Positions 41,291-51,683 of a stretch of 64,000 nt of DNA are shown in pieces. The stretch comes from Thermodesulfitimonas autotrophica (GTDB taxonomy: Bacteria > Bacillota > Desulfotomaculia > Desulfotomaculales > Ammonificaceae): contig NZ_RKRE01000002.1 of assembly GCF_003815015.1 (NCBI RefSeq), positions 620,001 to 684,000 of the forward strand, read 5' to 3'. The position numbers and the translations under genes are program-made. Position 1 is the first letter of the stretch, and every line of letters starts with the position of its first letter. Below the pieces are notes generated by a model that saw only the letters and a list, made by a program, of their open reading frames with translations, was not told where the DNA came from and searched no databases.

Positions 41291-41338
41291 GCACGGGGAG
41301 CGAAGCCCAAAGCAGCTCTGTGGGCCGAGCGCCCTTGC

Positions 41339-41590
41339 TTAGTCCTCGGGCAGGACGCTTTCGGCACGCCGCTTTAACGCCTGGCAGGAAATTCCGGTAA
41401 CGTAGATGCGCTCCGTGGTGATCACTATCGAGCGTTCCTTTCCCTGCTCGGTCAAGACAATAAGCCTTCCGTCGCTGCGCATAGACCGCAGAAAGCTCCG
41501 GGTAGCTGAAGAAGCAGCGGTATCGTAGGCCAAGACTGCCACCAGGTCGTTTTTCGGAATCACGGTGTCGTTGCCGATGTGTAGTAGCAT
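41339..41590 (-). CDS. remB: Extracellular-matrix regulator RemB-like (DUF370)
   Basis: An 83-residue member of the DUF370 family, with MLLHIGNDTVIPKNDLVAVL at the start and SIVITTERIYVTGIS near the end. In Bacillus, remB (yaaB) sits between recF and gyrB, exactly as here, and influences biofilm matrix genes. DNA binding is inferred from RemA relatives. Confidence 0.9.
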   Translation of the reverse strand: MLLHIGNDTVIPKNDLVAVLAYDTAASSATRSFLRSMRSDGRLIVLTEQGKERSIVITTERIYVTGISCQALKRRAESVLPED

Positions 41591-41638
41591 CTTTAAAAAC
41601 TCCTCCCCTGGTTACTTTATAACCGCCGCAGCGGTTCT

Positions 41639-42733
41639 TTAAACGCCGGCGTCGCCCTCCGCGGTGATGGTGCCGTTCTCCACCCGGAAGAAGGCCGCCT
41701 CTTTGAGCGCCGGCTTGCAGGTGGTGGTGATAAACGTCTGGCGCCCTTCGGTCGCCGCGAGGAGTGCGAGCCGTCGCTTGCCGTCAAGCTCAGAGAAAAC
41801 ATCATCGAGAAGGTAGATCACACCCTCGCCCCGTTGCTTTTCGAGTAGCTCCGCTTCCGCTATCTTGAGCGCGAGAACGGCCGCGCGCTGTTCCCCACGG
41901 GAACCATGACTCCGCAGCTGTTTACCCTCGACCAGGAGGATGAAGTCATCGCGGGCCGGTCCCACGAGCGTCTGCCCGTGTCTTAACTCGTCCGTGCGCA
42001 GGGCCGCTAGTGCTGATAGAACTTGCTCTTTGGTCGCCGCTTCGTCCTCTCTGAGGGGCACCGTGCTAGCATACCGAATAGCTAACCTTTTGCCCGTCAA
42101 AGGCCGAAAAACTTTGGCGGCTCCCGGCGTCAGTAAGGCTAAGCCTTTCAGGCGAAGATGATAGAGGCTACTCGCCGCAGCCGCCAGGGCCTCCGTCCAA
42201 ACTGCGAGATCAGTCGGGGGTTCTACCGCGCCCCGGCAAGTCCTGAGAAGCGTGTTGCGCTGTTCAAGAGCCCGTTGGTAAGCACGCAAAGCACCGCGGT
42301 AACCGGGAATAAGGGTGCTAAAAAGCCGGTCGAAAAAGCGACGCCGCTCCGCAGGAGAACCCGTCACCACGAGTAGATCCTCGGGGGTGAAGAGTACTAT
42401 ACCCCCTCTACCGGGGAAAGCCTCGCGCGCGGTCTCCCTGCCGTTTAGGGTTAACCGTTTCCCTGCCGCGGTAATTTCTACGCCGGTCTCCACGTCGAGC
42501 TCTCTAACTGTGAGCACCGCGTGGAGCAGTGCCCTATCCCCCGCCGGGCCGATTGCCTCCTCCTCCCGCAGCGTACGGCAGGAGCTGCCGCTCAGGCAAA
42601 AGTGCAGCGCTTCAAGGAGATTCGTCTTACCCGCCCCGTTATCGCCGTAAATGATATTTCTCCCGGGTCCTGCTTCCAGGCCCGCCGCGGCGTAATTCCG
42701 AAAGTTTACAAGTCGGATCTCTTTAACCCGCAC
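41639..42733 (-). CDS. recF: Recombination protein RecF
   Basis: SMC-like ATPase that loads RecA at gaps with RecO and RecR. P-loop GDNGAGKTNLLEAL follows KEIRLVNFRNYAA; signature and Walker B near LLDDVFSELD. The GTG at 42733 gives 364 residues. The frame is open far upstream into dnaN, but conserved sequence begins here. The ribosome site is weak, consistent with coupling to dnaN 22 bases upstream. Confidence 0.95.
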   Translation of the reverse strand: MRVKEIRLVNFRNYAAAGLEAGPGRNIIYGDNGAGKTNLLEALHFCLSGSSCRTLREEEAIGPAGDRALLHAVLTVRELDVETGVEITAAGKRLTLNGRETAREAFPGRGGIVLFTPEDLLVVTGSPAERRRFFDRLFSTLIPGYRGALRAYQRALEQRNTLLRTCRGAVEPPTDLAVWTEALAAAASSLYHLRLKGLALLTPGAAKVFRPLTGKRLAIRYASTVPLREDEAATKEQVLSALAALRTDELRHGQTLVGPARDDFILLVEGKQLRSHGSRGEQRAAVLALKIAEAELLEKQRGEGVIYLLDDVFSELDGKRRLALLAATEGRQTFITTTCKPALKEAAFFRVENGTITAEGDAGV

Positions 42734-42755
42734 GCACCATTCGCCCGTGTAGATT

Positions 42756-43865
42756 TTAGACCAACCGGAGCGGTAGGACAAGACCCAGGTAGCCCGGCGC
42801 CTCAGACACCCGGACCAGCGCCGGGCCGATCTTGCCGCTAAAGGCAATCTCAACTGCGCTCCCTGTAGTGGCACGGAGGGCTTCGAGCAGATAGCCCGCA
42901 TTGAAGGCAATTTCCAGGTCATCCCCGGTTGCCTCAAGCGGAAGCGTTTCCCTCATTCCCCCGTACTCCGACTGCGCTTCGACGGTTACCGTTCCCCCAG
43001 TAACTTTGATAATGACTGTGGGCGTCTCTCCCGCAGCCAGCACTTGCGCCCTTTCGAGCGCACTCACCAGCTGCGACAATGACCCTTTTACTACCGTGAT
43101 GGGCGGTCCTTGCGGCACAGCGCCACGCCATTCAGGAAAGCGCCCTTCAATTAGCCGGGTTACTACTTCAATCGAGTCCACTCTAAAGCAGGCTTGGTTC
43201 GCACCTATAGAGACGGTGAGCCCTCCCCCCGTCTGACTGAGCACGCGCTCAACCTCACGCAACGCCTTAGCTGGAATCACGCTCGCCACTGCGTTCTGCG
43301 ACTTCGCGGCCGTCATCTCGTAAACCGCCAGCCGGTGTCCGTCTGTTGCCGCAAGGGTGAGCGTCCCATCAACAATCTGCACCTGAACACCCGTGAAGAT
43401 CGGGCGGAGCTCGTCCTTCCCGGCCGCGTAAAGAACGGCCCGTAGTGCGTCGCGGAAATCTGTCCCGAGCTCCAGTACTTCCTCAGCGGTCGCTTCACTA
43501 CCTAAAAGGGGGAATTCATCTGGTAAAAACGCTGCCAGCTGCACCTCGCCGCCCTCATAAGTAAGGATGGCGTTCGGGCCCGCGGCTTCGAGCTCCATTT
43601 CGGTGTCGGTGATCCGCCGCACAATCTCTGCTAACTGGCGGGCAGGAATAACCGCTTCGCCTTCACGGTATACCTCCCGGGCGGGAGTAGAGCAGCGGAT
43701 CATGAGTTCGAGATCGCTGCCGGTTATCTCTACCTGACCATTTACGGCCCGAAGAAGAAGGGCCGTAGTTACGGGGAGCGGGCTGCGTGAGGGGACCGCG
43801 CGGATGGCTGTGTTGATGGCGGTGAGAAAATTTTCTTTAGTTATCCTAAAATGCAAAGGTTGCAC
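42756..43865 (-). CDS. dnaN: DNA polymerase III beta sliding clamp
   Basis: Ring-forming processivity clamp of 369 residues with three clamp repeats; characteristic segments ATDGHRLA in the middle and the C-terminal ending LGLVLPLRLV near the hydrophobic partner-binding pocket. Second gene after dnaA; the 161-base gap contains a DnaA-box-like site. Confidence 0.97.
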   Translation of the reverse strand: MQPLHFRITKENFLTAINTAIRAVPSRSPLPVTTALLLRAVNGQVEITGSDLELMIRCSTPAREVYREGEAVIPARQLAEIVRRITDTEMELEAAGPNAILTYEGGEVQLAAFLPDEFPLLGSEATAEEVLELGTDFRDALRAVLYAAGKDELRPIFTGVQVQIVDGTLTLAATDGHRLAVYEMTAAKSQNAVASVIPAKALREVERVLSQTGGGLTVSIGANQACFRVDSIEVVTRLIEGRFPEWRGAVPQGPPITVVKGSLSQLVSALERAQVLAAGETPTVIIKVTGGTVTVEAQSEYGGMRETLPLEATGDDLEIAFNAGYLLEALRATTGSAVEIAFSGKIGPALVRVSEAPGYLGLVLPLRLV

Positions 43866-44026
43866 CCCCTGGCTTGCGGTGATTCGGCGTGGTAGCTCTT
43901 TTCAAGTTGCTCCTCATGAAGCTTGTTAGTTTTTAATACTTAATAGTCATACATAATAGCGACTGTTGATATGTTGATACCACCTCCGGTGCGCCGGGCG
44001 AAGGAGTCTATCCTTGTGGATGACTC
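43866..44026. other. dnaA-dnaN spacer with A/T-rich segment and one DnaA-box-like site
   Basis: The A/T-rich stretch at about 43927-43980 and TGTGGATGA (44015-44023; one mismatch to the DnaA box) suggest a possible second origin sub-region, as in bipartite Bacillus oriC. No gene is seen. Confidence 0.45.
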
Positions 44027-45358
44027 TCAGGTGAGGTTCTTGATCTGATTGGTAAGGTCGGTTATGATGCGCTGGAGTGCCAGGTCCGCCTGAAGCTCGG
44101 TGGTGATTTTTTCGTAAGCGTGGAGAACCGTGGTATGGTCACGGCCACCGAAGCACTCGCCGATTTTGGGCAGTGAGAGCTCGGTAAGCTCGCGACAGAG
44201 ATACATAGCTATCTGCCGCGGGTAGGCAACCGCCCGGTTGCGTTTTTTCGTTTTGAGGTCTTCGGGACGGAGGTTGTAATACTTCGCGACCACTTCCTGA
44301 ATAAGTTCGGCGGTTATCGGGCGTGGCTGGGAAAGTTTAAAAACGTCCTTTAGTGCTGTGGCCGCCGTTTCCGGCGTTATCGGGCTGGTGGTGAGGGCGG
44401 CGTAAGCAACAATACGGGTAAACGCGCCTTCGAGCTCCCGAATGTTCGACTGAATCTTGTCGGCGATGTAGAGGAGTGTCTCGTCGGGCACGTCGATGTT
44501 TTCAAGCTGTGCCTTTTTACGAAGGATAGCGACACGTGTTTCTAGGTCCGGAGGTTGAATGTCGGAGATAAGACCCCACTCGAAACGCGAGCGGAGGCGG
44601 TCCTCAAGGGTGGGAATCTCCTTCGGCGGCCGGTCGCTGGAAATGACAATCTGGCGCGAAGATTCATATAGGGTGTTGAAAGTGTGGAAAAATTCCTCCT
44701 GAGTGCGTTCTTTTCCGGCGAGGAACTGGATGTCGTCAATAAGTAGGACGTCAACGTTGCGGTATTTTTCCCGAAACTTGATGGTTTCGTTGAGGCGCAG
44801 GGCGTCAATCAGCTCGTTAGTAAACTTCTCCGTAGTGACATAAAAGACCCGGAGGTGCGGTCCTTTGGCGGTGATGTGGTGGCCAATGGCGTGCATCAGG
44901 TGTGTTTTACCCAAACCCACCCCGCCGTATATGAACAGGGGGTTGTAGGCGCGGGCAGGCGCCTCAGCGACGGCAAGAGCGGCTGCATGGGCGAAACGGT
45001 TAGAGTTGCCCACGACGAAGTTATCGAAAGTGTACTTGGGATTAAGGTAGGTCCCGGAATAGGAGAGTTCAGGGCGCGGGCGCGCTGCCATGTAGGCGTC
45101 GATCTCGTCCGGCAAAATGAAGCGGACAACAAGCTCCTTGCCGAGGGCGCTGCTTAACGCCTCTTTCAGGAGGGGAGCGTAGCGCTGGGTGAGCCAGTCA
45201 CGGGAGAAAGTGTTTGGAGCGGCTACGTATAGAGTGTTATCGCTAAAAGAAACGGGTTCAAGGGGTTTGAGCCAGTGCTCAAAAGAGTGTTTGGCAACTA
45301 CCTTTTCAAGGTTAAGCATAATTTGGCCCCACGCTTGTTTAATTTCGGGATTAAGCAC
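44027..45358 (-). CDS. dnaA: Chromosomal replication initiator DnaA
   Basis: Origin-binding AAA+ protein. Domain I at the N-terminus, Walker [10 protein letters not shown] and Walker [10 protein letters not shown] in domain III, and the DNA-binding helix-turn-helix with [15 protein letters not shown] in domain IV. The GTG at 45358 has GGAGG seven bases upstream, whereas the in-frame GTG nine codons earlier lacks one, so the protein has 443 residues. The promoter overlaps a DnaA box, indicating autoregulation. Confidence 0.97.
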   Translation of the reverse strand: MLNPEIKQAWGQIMLNLEKVVAKHSFEHWLKPLEPVSFSDNTLYVAAPNTFSRDWLTQRYAPLLKEALSSALGKELVVRFILPDEIDAYMAARPRPELSYSGTYLNPKYTFDNFVVGNSNRFAHAAALAVAEAPARAYNPLFIYGGVGLGKTHLMHAIGHHITAKGPHLRVFYVTTEKFTNELIDALRLNETIKFREKYRNVDVLLIDDIQFLAGKERTQEEFFHTFNTLYESSRQIVISSDRPPKEIPTLEDRLRSRFEWGLISDIQPPDLETRVAILRKKAQLENIDVPDETLLYIADKIQSNIRELEGAFTRIVAYAALTTSPITPETAATALKDVFKLSQPRPITAELIQEVVAKYYNLRPEDLKTKKRNRAVAYPRQIAMYLCRELTELSLPKIGECFGGRDHTTVLHAYEKITTELQADLALQRIITDLTNQIKNLT

Positions 45359-45474
45359 GCCTCTCCCTCCGGAAAAAGTTTTCACTTGCCAACAGATGCG
45401 TCCACAAGGTTATACACAACCTGTGGATAAAGGAAAACGCAGGCAGCGGTGCCATTGCCGCGCATTTTAGTTTT

Positions 45475-45503
45475 ATCCTATCAAAGGAGGGGTAGATTAT
45501 CAA
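45475..45503 (-). promoter_or_regulatory. Promoter of dnaA
   Basis: TTGATA (45498-45503) and TAGGAT (45475-45480) on the minus strand with a 17-base spacer. The -35 box lies inside the DnaA box at 45497-45505. Confidence 0.75.
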
Positions 45504-45553
45504 CAACCGATTTCGGCAGCAGGCTTGGGAGATAGGAGGCGCGGGCCTTTCGC

Positions 45554-45582
45554 TTGACCGCTCAGAAGTGGTAGGGTATAAT
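45554..45582 (+). promoter_or_regulatory. Promoter of rpmH-rnpA
   Basis: TTGACC (45554-45559), 17 bases, TATAAT (45577-45582), about 55 bases upstream of rpmH. Confidence 0.85.
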
Positions 45583-45637
45583 TTTGCTGTACTTTTAGGG
45601 GACCGGTAATTTTGAGTTAGTCTGGAGGTGAAAAGAA

Positions 45638-45772
45638 GTGAAGCGGACTTACCAGCCGAAGGTGAGAAGGCGGAAGCGGGAGCACGGCTTCCTCAAGAGG
45701 ATGCGGAGCCGGAGCGGTCGCAACGTTATCAAGAGGCGCCGCCTTAAGGGTAGAAAGAGGCTGACAGCGTAA
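45638..45772 (+). CDS. rpmH: 50S ribosomal protein L34
   Basis: A 44-residue, highly basic protein beginning [18 protein letters not shown] and ending [12 protein letters not shown], the unmistakable L34 sequence. GTG start with TGGAGGTGA eight bases upstream. First gene of the right replichore, upstream of rnpA as in almost all bacteria. Confidence 0.98.
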   Translation: MKRTYQPKVRRRKREHGFLKRMRSRSGRNVIKRRRLKGRKRLTA

Positions 45773-45786
45773 GTGGGGCGGCGCTT

Positions 45787-46140
45787 TTGATATTGGCGGC
45801 GCGGGGAAGAAGGGGCGCGTGGAACTTAACGCGGCTGAGTGAGCAGGAGTTTGCGCGTGTTTTCCGGAAAGGGAAGCGAGCCACGGCGGGAGCAGTGGTG
45901 GTGTACCGCGCGGCGAACGGTGGGATCGGACCCCGGGTTGGTGTGGCGGTTAGCCGGAAGGTGGGAAAAGCCGTGCGGCGAAATAGGATCCGGCGGCTCC
46001 TGCGAGAGGCCTTTCGGTGCAACCCAGATTGGTTCGAGACGGGTTACGACTACGTATTGTTAGCCAGAGAGACCGCGGCGGGAGAAGGATACCAGGATAT
46101 CGCCCGGCAAGTGAGGGAGGCACTGAGGAGGCTAACCTAG
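45787..46140 (+). CDS. rnpA: Ribonuclease P protein component
   Basis: Protein cofactor of RNase P for 5' tRNA maturation. Conserved FRKGKR, then VSRKVGKAVRRNRIRRLLREAF, the RNR signature that contacts RNA; 117 residues. A TTG at 45787 (or 45793) must be the start, since no ATG or GTG is in frame before the conserved region. The gene begins 14 bases after rpmH. Confidence 0.95.
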   Translation: MILAARGRRGAWNLTRLSEQEFARVFRKGKRATAGAVVVYRAANGGIGPRVGVAVSRKVGKAVRRNRIRRLLREAFRCNPDWFETGYDYVLLARETAAGEGYQDIARQVREALRRLT

Positions 46141-46371
46141 GTGGCTATGAAACGGCTTGTGATCCTTCTGATCCGGAGTTACCAGGTTGCACTATCACCC
46201 CTAGTGCCGCCCCGGTGCCGTTTTTACCCCACGTGCTCGTGTTACGCGGTGGAAGCGATAGAGCGGTACGGCGTGCTGCGCGGCGGGCTAATGGCGCTTA
46301 AGCGCCTCTTACGTTGTCATCCTTTCGGGCGGGGCGGTTACGATCCCGTGCCGCGTGATTTGAGGAGGTAA
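46141..46371 (+). CDS. yidD: Membrane protein insertion efficiency factor YidD
   Basis: A 76-residue protein with the family core [32 protein letters not shown] and [13 protein letters not shown] in pieces. The N-terminal amphipathic helix associates with the membrane. Starts with GTG directly after the rnpA stop, with AGGAGG nine bases upstream. Acts with YidC, the next gene. Confidence 0.96.
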   Translation: MAMKRLVILLIRSYQVALSPLVPPRCRFYPTCSCYAVEAIERYGVLRGGLMALKRLLRCHPFGRGGYDPVPRDLRR

Positions 46372-46375
46372 AACT

Positions 46376-47077
46376 TTGCACGGTTTCTTTGCGGGACTCG
46401 TGGACGGCATGACGCTCTTGCTGAACTGGCTTTACGGGGTAACGGGCGCTTTAGGGATTCCCAACTACGGCCTGGCGATTATCCTGCTGACCATACTGGT
46501 AAAGGTTGTACTCTACCCGCTTAACTACAAACAAATGCACTCGATGCTGGCGATGCAGCGCCTCCAACCGAGGCTGAAGGAGATCCAGGAAAAATACCGG
46601 AAAGACCCGCAGAAGTTGCAGCAGAAGGTAATGGAACTCTACCAGGAGCACGGCATTAACCCGATGTCGGGTTGCTTGCCGCTTCTCATCCAGCTACCGA
46701 TATTGATCGCGCTATACCGCTCCCTTTTGAATCTTTTTAGCCGGCCAGGCGTAGAGAACCTTCACTTTTTATGGATCAGTAACCTGGGCCATAAGGGAAT
46801 CACCAGCCCCACCGACATCATTTTGCCGCTTCTGGCGGGGGCGACTACCTACTGGCAGATGAAGATCACGCCGCAGGGCGGCGGGCAGCAAGAGATGCAA
46901 CGGGTAATGACGCTGACGATGCCTCTCTTTATCATGTGGATCACCACTACCCTCCCGGCGGGCCTGGGGCTTTACTGGGTTGTCTATAACATCCTCACGA
47001 TAATCCAGCAGTACATGATGAACCGGCGACTCTTCGCGCGGGAAAAGGAGGCTGTCGAGGGTGAGGGAAGTCGTTAA
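46376..47077 (+). CDS. yidC: Membrane protein insertase YidC/Oxa1 family
   Basis: Inserts membrane proteins with or without Sec. The 233-residue short Gram-positive type: hydrophobic segments at about 10-50, 103-125, 140-160 and 180-215; the charged cytoplasmic hairpin QRLQPRLKEIQEKYRKDPQKL follows the first core helix. TTG start with GAGGAGG upstream. No lipobox is seen at the N-terminus. Overlaps jag by 17 bases. Confidence 0.96.
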   Translation: MHGFFAGLVDGMTLLLNWLYGVTGALGIPNYGLAIILLTILVKVVLYPLNYKQMHSMLAMQRLQPRLKEIQEKYRKDPQKLQQKVMELYQEHGINPMSGCLPLLIQLPILIALYRSLLNLFSRPGVENLHFLWISNLGHKGITSPTDIILPLLAGATTYWQMKITPQGGGQQEMQRVMTLTMPLFIMWITTTLPAGLGLYWVVYNILTIIQQYMMNRRLFAREKEAVEGEGSR

Positions 47078-47681
47078 AAGCGGGAAGACAGTCGAGGAGG
47101 CCGTTGCGCAGGCGTTAAACGAGCTTGGGGCGAGGCCGGATGAGGTAACGGTAGAGGTTTTAAGCGAGCCAACGCGGGGCGTTCTCGGTTTCATAGGCGC
47201 AAAGCCGGCGGTAGTGCGGGTTGTGGTGCAGGAAGGGCTCGGCAGCAGGGCGGCGTCGTTAGTGCAGAGCATCCTTGGCGCGATGGGTCTGAGCGGGCAA
47301 GTTAGCGTGAGGGAGGACGCGGAAGCGATCTATATAGAGATCAACGGTGAAAAGCTAGGCGCACTAATCGGGCGACGGGGTGAGACGCTAAACGCGCTGC
47401 AGTACTTGGTCGCCCTGGCGGTGAACCGGGGCGAGGAGGAGAAGAAACGCGTTTTTATCGACGTGGGCGGCTATAGAAAGAAGCGGGACGAAACACTGCG
47501 AGCGCTGGCGTTGAAGCTCGCCGACAAGGTGAAGCGGCGGGGGCGGAGCATCGTCCTGGAACCGATGAGCCCGCATGAGCGGCGGATCATTCATATGACG
47601 CTCAGAGAACGCGAGGATATTTATACGTTCAGTGAAGGGGAGGAACCTTTTCGGAAGATTGTAATCTCGCCGCGGAAATAG
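47061..47681 (+). CDS. jag: RNA-binding protein Jag/KhpB
   Basis: Three domains: an N-terminal Jag domain (VVKSGKTVEEAVAQALNELG), a KH domain with IGRRGETLNALQYL and a C-terminal R3H domain (MSPHERRIIHMTLR). 206 residues. In Firmicutes it partners with KhpA and binds many transcripts. GTG start overlapping yidC. Confidence 0.95.
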   Translation: MREVVKSGKTVEEAVAQALNELGARPDEVTVEVLSEPTRGVLGFIGAKPAVVRVVVQEGLGSRAASLVQSILGAMGLSGQVSVREDAEAIYIEINGEKLGALIGRRGETLNALQYLVALAVNRGEEEKKRVFIDVGGYRKKRDETLRALALKLADKVKRRGRSIVLEPMSPHERRIIHMTLREREDIYTFSEGEEPFRKIVISPRK

Positions 47682-47695
47682 CTGGTGGTTTATAG

Positions 47696-49081
47696 ATGCA
47701 GGGAGATACAATTGCGGCGATTGCGACGCCTCTCGGGGAGGGAGGCGTTGGCATTGTAAAGGTAAGTGGCCCGGACGCGGTAACGATTGCGAGCAAGGTC
47801 TTCCGGCCGAAAAAAAACCGCAAGTGGGCAGAAGGACCGGCGTATCGCCTGGTATACGGACACGTGGTTGATCCGCAGACTGGGGTGGTGATCGACGAGG
47901 TCCTTCTTTCTTTTATGCGGGCGCCATATAGCTACACAACCGAGGACGTGGTGGAGTTTAACTGCCACGGTGGCTTCGTAGCGGTGCAACAGGTGCTTGA
48001 GGTGATCCTGCGTGCGGGAGCGCGGCTGGCGGAGCCGGGGGAATTCACGCAGCGGGCTTTCTTAGGGGGGCGCATCGATCTGTGTCAGGCGGAGGCGGTG
48101 CTAGACGTGATCCGCGCCGCGACGGCGGAAGGGCTTCGGGTCGCCCAGGGACAGTTAGGGGGGCGGCTCACCGCAGCGGTGCGAAAGCTACGGCAGGAGG
48201 CACTGGAGTTGCTGGCCGCTGTCGAAGCGGGGATCGACTTTCCGGATGACGTTCCCGGGCCGGAGCCGGCGGAGATCGCCCGGAGGGTGGAAAGACTTCT
48301 GAAACAGGGAGAGGTAATGATAGAAAACGCTGCGGCGGGTGCCGTTTACCGGGATGGTGTGGTAACGGTGCTTGCGGGAAAGGCGAATGTTGGGAAGTCT
48401 TCGCTGCTCAACGCGCTGGCGGGCCGCGAAAGGGCGATTGTCAGCGCGGTGCCAGGGACGACGCGCGATATCATTGAGGAGGTTGTCAACGTTAAGGGTA
48501 TCCCCCTGCGGGTACTCGATACGGCCGGTATCCGCGACGCGGTTGAGGAAGTAGAAAAGATCGGTGTGGAACGCGCCAGGGAAGCACTGGGAGCTGCACA
48601 GTTGGTCATTGTGGTCTTAGACGCCGTGACCGGAATCACCGCTGAGGATGTGGCGGTTTTTGCGGCGTGCGACGGGCAGGAACGGGTGGTCGCGGTGAAC
48701 AAGGTCGATGTGGCAGGCAGAGAGACGATAACCCGGGCGGAAATAGAGGCGCTGGCGGGGGAAGTTCCGGTGGTGTATGTTTCGGCGGTGACCGGTGAAG
48801 GGCTGACAGAGCTGGGGGACGCGATTGCGGGGAAGGTATTCGGCGGACGGGTACTACGGCCGGACGAGGTGGTAGTTAGCCGGGCGCGGCACAAAGAGGC
48901 GCTCCGGCGGTTCGTAGCGGCGCTACGGGCGGCACGGGACGGGGTTGCGGGGGGTCTGCCGGAGGACGTGGTGAGTCTCGATTTGCGCAGGGCGGTAGAT
49001 GCGCTGGGCGAGATCACGGGCGAAACGGTGACCGAGGATGTTGTCGAGCGCATCTTTCGGGATTTCTGCGTGGGGAAGTGA
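47696..49081 (+). CDS. mnmE: tRNA modification GTPase MnmE
   Basis: With MnmG forms the cmnm5 modification at U34 of several tRNAs. N-terminal folate-binding domain ([22 protein letters not shown]), helical domain, inserted G domain with [14 protein letters not shown] and DTAGIRDA, and the C-terminal catalytic CVGK. 461 residues. Directly upstream of its partner mnmG. Confidence 0.97.
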   Translation: MQGDTIAAIATPLGEGGVGIVKVSGPDAVTIASKVFRPKKNRKWAEGPAYRLVYGHVVDPQTGVVIDEVLLSFMRAPYSYTTEDVVEFNCHGGFVAVQQVLEVILRAGARLAEPGEFTQRAFLGGRIDLCQAEAVLDVIRAATAEGLRVAQGQLGGRLTAAVRKLRQEALELLAAVEAGIDFPDDVPGPEPAEIARRVERLLKQGEVMIENAAAGAVYRDGVVTVLAGKANVGKSSLLNALAGRERAIVSAVPGTTRDIIEEVVNVKGIPLRVLDTAGIRDAVEEVEKIGVERAREALGAAQLVIVVLDAVTGITAEDVAVFAACDGQERVVAVNKVDVAGRETITRAEIEALAGEVPVVYVSAVTGEGLTELGDAIAGKVFGGRVLRPDEVVVSRARHKEALRRFVAALRAARDGVAGGLPEDVVSLDLRRAVDALGEITGETVTEDVVERIFRDFCVGK

Positions 49082-49091
49082 GGTGTCCGGG

Positions 49092-50963
49092 GTGTATGCG
49101 GCGGGCGAATATGATGTGGTAGTAGTCGGTGCCGGACATGCGGGTTGTGAGGCGGCGCTGGCGGCGGCGCGCATGGGAGCGCGGACCGTGCTTCTGACGC
49201 TCAACCGGGACCTAGTGGCCCAAATGCCGTGCAACCCGGCGGTAGGCGGGCCGGCGAAGGGCCACCTGGTGCGGGAGATCGATGCTCTGGGCGGGGAAAT
49301 GGCCCTTAATACGGACCGGGCGGCCATCCAGATAAGGATGTTAAATACGGGTAAGGGACCTGCGGTCAGGGCGCTCCGGGCACAGACCGACAAGGAGATA
49401 TACCGCCGGGAGATGCTGCGAGTGATCGAACGGGAAACGCTCCTTTTGTTACGCCAGGCTCGTGTGGAGCGGATCGTGTTGGCAGGCGGCAGGGTACGGG
49501 GCGTACTTACCGAGACGGGCGCGTTTTTCGGGTGCCGGGCGCTGGTTGTTACCACGGGGACCTACCTGCGGTCGCGGATCGTGGTTGGCGATGCGGCTTA
49601 CGCCGGCGCGCCGAACGGGCAACTTCCGGCGGTCGGTCTTGCGGAGAGTTTGAAAGAACTTGGGCTTAAGCTGGGGCGCTTTAAAACGGGAACGTCGCCG
49701 CGCGTAGCGCGCCGGAGCATTGATTTTAGCAAAATGACGCCGCAGTACGGTGATGACATCAAGGACCAGACCTTCTCTTTCCTGGGAGAACGGCGGGCGA
49801 GGGAACAGGAGCCCTGCTGGCTAACCTATACAACGCCGGAGACGCACCGGATCATCCGGGAGAACCTGCACCGGGCGCCTCTTTTCTCGGGGGTGATCAA
49901 GGGCCGGGGGCCGCGCTACTGCCCCTCTATCGAGACGAAAGTGGTCCAGTTCGAGCGGGAGCGGCACCAGGTCTTTATCGAGCCGGAGGGATGGGACTCG
50001 GGCGAGATGTATATCCAGGGGCTGAGCACAAGTCTGCCGGAGGACGTGCAGATAGCCATGGTGCGGAGTGTACCGGGCCTGGAGAACGCCGTGATCACGC
50101 GGATCGGCTACGCCATCGAGTACGATTACGTGGAGCCGCGACAGCTCTACCCGACCCTTATGGTGAAAAATATCCCGGGGCTTTTCTTGGCGGGCCAGAT
50201 TAACGGGACATCCGGCTACGAGGAGGCGGCGGCCCAGGGACTCGTTGCCGGGATTAACGCGGTGCTTTTCCTGCGCGAGGAAGAGCCCCTGGTAATTGGG
50301 CGGGACGAAGGTTACATCGGGGTTTTAATCGACGACTTGGTGACGAAAGGGACGGAGGAGCCATACCGGTTACTGACGGCGCGGGCTGAGTACCGGCTCT
50401 TACTACGTCAGGACAATGCGGACCTGCGCCTTACCGAAAAAGGGCGGCGGGTCGGGCTGGTGAGCGAGGAGCGGTACGACCGCTACATGCGGCGCCGGGA
50501 AGCGATCGAACGCGAGGTTGCCAGGCTGCGAGAGGTTGTAGTACCGCGCGAGGTTGTCGCCAGGCTGCTTGCCGGAAAGGGGGGCGGGATGCCCGGGAGG
50601 AGTTACCGGGCGGCGGAACTGCTCCGCCGGCCTGACGTTTGTTACCGGGACCTGGTGGCGGCGGGGGTGCTCGGCGAGGGGGCGGCGCCCGACGTGGCGG
50701 CAGAGGCGGAGAACCAGATCAAATATGAAGGGTATATCCGCCAGCAGGTGGCGGAGGTGGCGCGTTTCCGGAAGATGGAGGAAAAAAGAATCCCGGCCGA
50801 TATAGATTACGACCGGGTAGGCGGGCTTTCGAACGAGGCCAAGGAGAAACTGAAAGCCATAAGGCCGCTCTCTGTCGGGCAGGCGGCGCGGATCAGCGGG
50901 GTTTCCAGTAGCGATATCGCGGCCCTTTTAATTTATCTAAAACGCCTCAAGGAATCGGGATAA
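49092..50963 (+). CDS. mnmG: tRNA uridine-34 5-carboxymethylaminomethyl modification enzyme MnmG
   Basis: FAD protein working with MnmE. Dinucleotide motif [17 protein letters not shown] near the N-terminus, second motif region [20 protein letters not shown], and the conserved [16 protein letters not shown]. The GTG at 49092 has GAGG eight bases upstream; a GTG at 49083 is also in frame. About 623 residues. Confidence 0.96.
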   Translation: MYAAGEYDVVVVGAGHAGCEAALAAARMGARTVLLTLNRDLVAQMPCNPAVGGPAKGHLVREIDALGGEMALNTDRAAIQIRMLNTGKGPAVRALRAQTDKEIYRREMLRVIERETLLLLRQARVERIVLAGGRVRGVLTETGAFFGCRALVVTTGTYLRSRIVVGDAAYAGAPNGQLPAVGLAESLKELGLKLGRFKTGTSPRVARRSIDFSKMTPQYGDDIKDQTFSFLGERRAREQEPCWLTYTTPETHRIIRENLHRAPLFSGVIKGRGPRYCPSIETKVVQFERERHQVFIEPEGWDSGEMYIQGLSTSLPEDVQIAMVRSVPGLENAVITRIGYAIEYDYVEPRQLYPTLMVKNIPGLFLAGQINGTSGYEEAAAQGLVAGINAVLFLREEEPLVIGRDEGYIGVLIDDLVTKGTEEPYRLLTARAEYRLLLRQDNADLRLTEKGRRVGLVSEERYDRYMRRREAIEREVARLREVVVPREVVARLLAGKGGGMPGRSYRAAELLRRPDVCYRDLVAAGVLGEGAAPDVAAEAENQIKYEGYIRQQVAEVARFRKMEEKRIPADIDYDRVGGLSNEAKEKLKAIRPLSVGQAARISGVSSSDIAALLIYLKRLKESG

Positions 50964-50966
50964 GCA

Positions 50967-51683
50967 GTGACATTTACGGCGGTACTACGGAGCGGCTTAA
51001 CGGAACTGGGAGTTGAACTAGAGCCAGGAGCAGAGGGTTTGCTTGCGGAATTTTTTGGTTTAGTAAAGGAGGCGGCCGCGGGGCTAAATCTTACGGCGAT
51101 TAAGGAACCAGAAGAGGCAGCCGTGAAGCATTTCGTTGATTCGCTGGCGCTTCTCCGGTGGGTTTCCTTGGGGGAGGGCGACCGGTTGCTCGATTTGGGC
51201 AGCGGGGCGGGGTTTCCGGGCGTGCCGCTCGCGGTGGCGGCGCCTGGTTGCCGCTTTTTTCTTTTAGAGGCCGTGCGGAAAAAGTGCTTCTTTCTTGAAC
51301 AAGCAGTTAAGCGCTTGGGCTTGACGAATACCACGGTGGTGTGCGGGCGGGCGGAGGAATACGGGCGTCTGGATAGGTACCGGGAACAGTTCGGTTGGGT
51401 AGTGGCGCGGGGTGTGGCGGCGCTGCGGGAGCTCGCAGAGTACGCGCTACCATTCGTGGCTGTCGGCGGGTGCTTTGTAGCGTATAAGGGGCCACGGGCG
51501 GCGGCGGAGATAGAGGCGGCGCGGGAGGCCTTGGAATTACTCGGGGGCCGGGTAGAGGAAATGGTAACGTACAGTCTCCCTAGAGGAGGCGAGAAGCGGG
51601 TGCTGGTATTTATCCGGAAGGAAAGGGCTACACCGGCGCAATTTCCGCGGCGGGCGGGAGTAGCGCGGAAGCGGCCGCTTTGA
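50967..51683 (+). CDS. rsmG: 16S rRNA (guanine-527-N7)-methyltransferase
   Basis: SAM-dependent methyltransferase; LDLGSGAGFPGVPLA is the SAM-binding loop and NLTAIKEPEEAAVKHFVDSL the conserved region before it. 238 residues. GTG start three bases after the mnmG stop. Completes the mnmE-mnmG-rsmG-parA-parB arrangement. Confidence 0.96.
   Translation: MTFTAVLRSGLTELGVELEPGAEGLLAEFFGLVKEAAAGLNLTAIKEPEEAAVKHFVDSLALLRWVSLGEGDRLLDLGSGAGFPGVPLAVAAPGCRFFLLEAVRKKCFFLEQAVKRLGLTNTTVVCGRAEEYGRLDRYREQFGWVVARGVAALRELAEYALPFVAVGGCFVAYKGPRAAAEIEAAREALELLGGRVEEMVTYSLPRGGEKRVLVFIRKERATPAQFPRRAGVARKRPL

Larger units (their letters stand above)
45386..45637. other. oriC: Chromosomal replication origin (oriC)
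   Basis: Intergenic region between divergent dnaA and rpmH with DnaA boxes TTATACACA (45410-45418), TTATCCACA (45422-45430, minus) and TTATCAACA (45497-45505), the last overlapping the dnaA -35 box. Gene direction switches here from minus to plus. Few boxes lie in this span; the dnaA-dnaN spacer may contribute another. No clear DNA-unwinding element is visible. Confidence 0.9.

Noticed and set aside
44542-45157. Open frames overlapping dnaA on both strands
   Set aside because: They are alternative-frame shadows of a strongly conserved gene.
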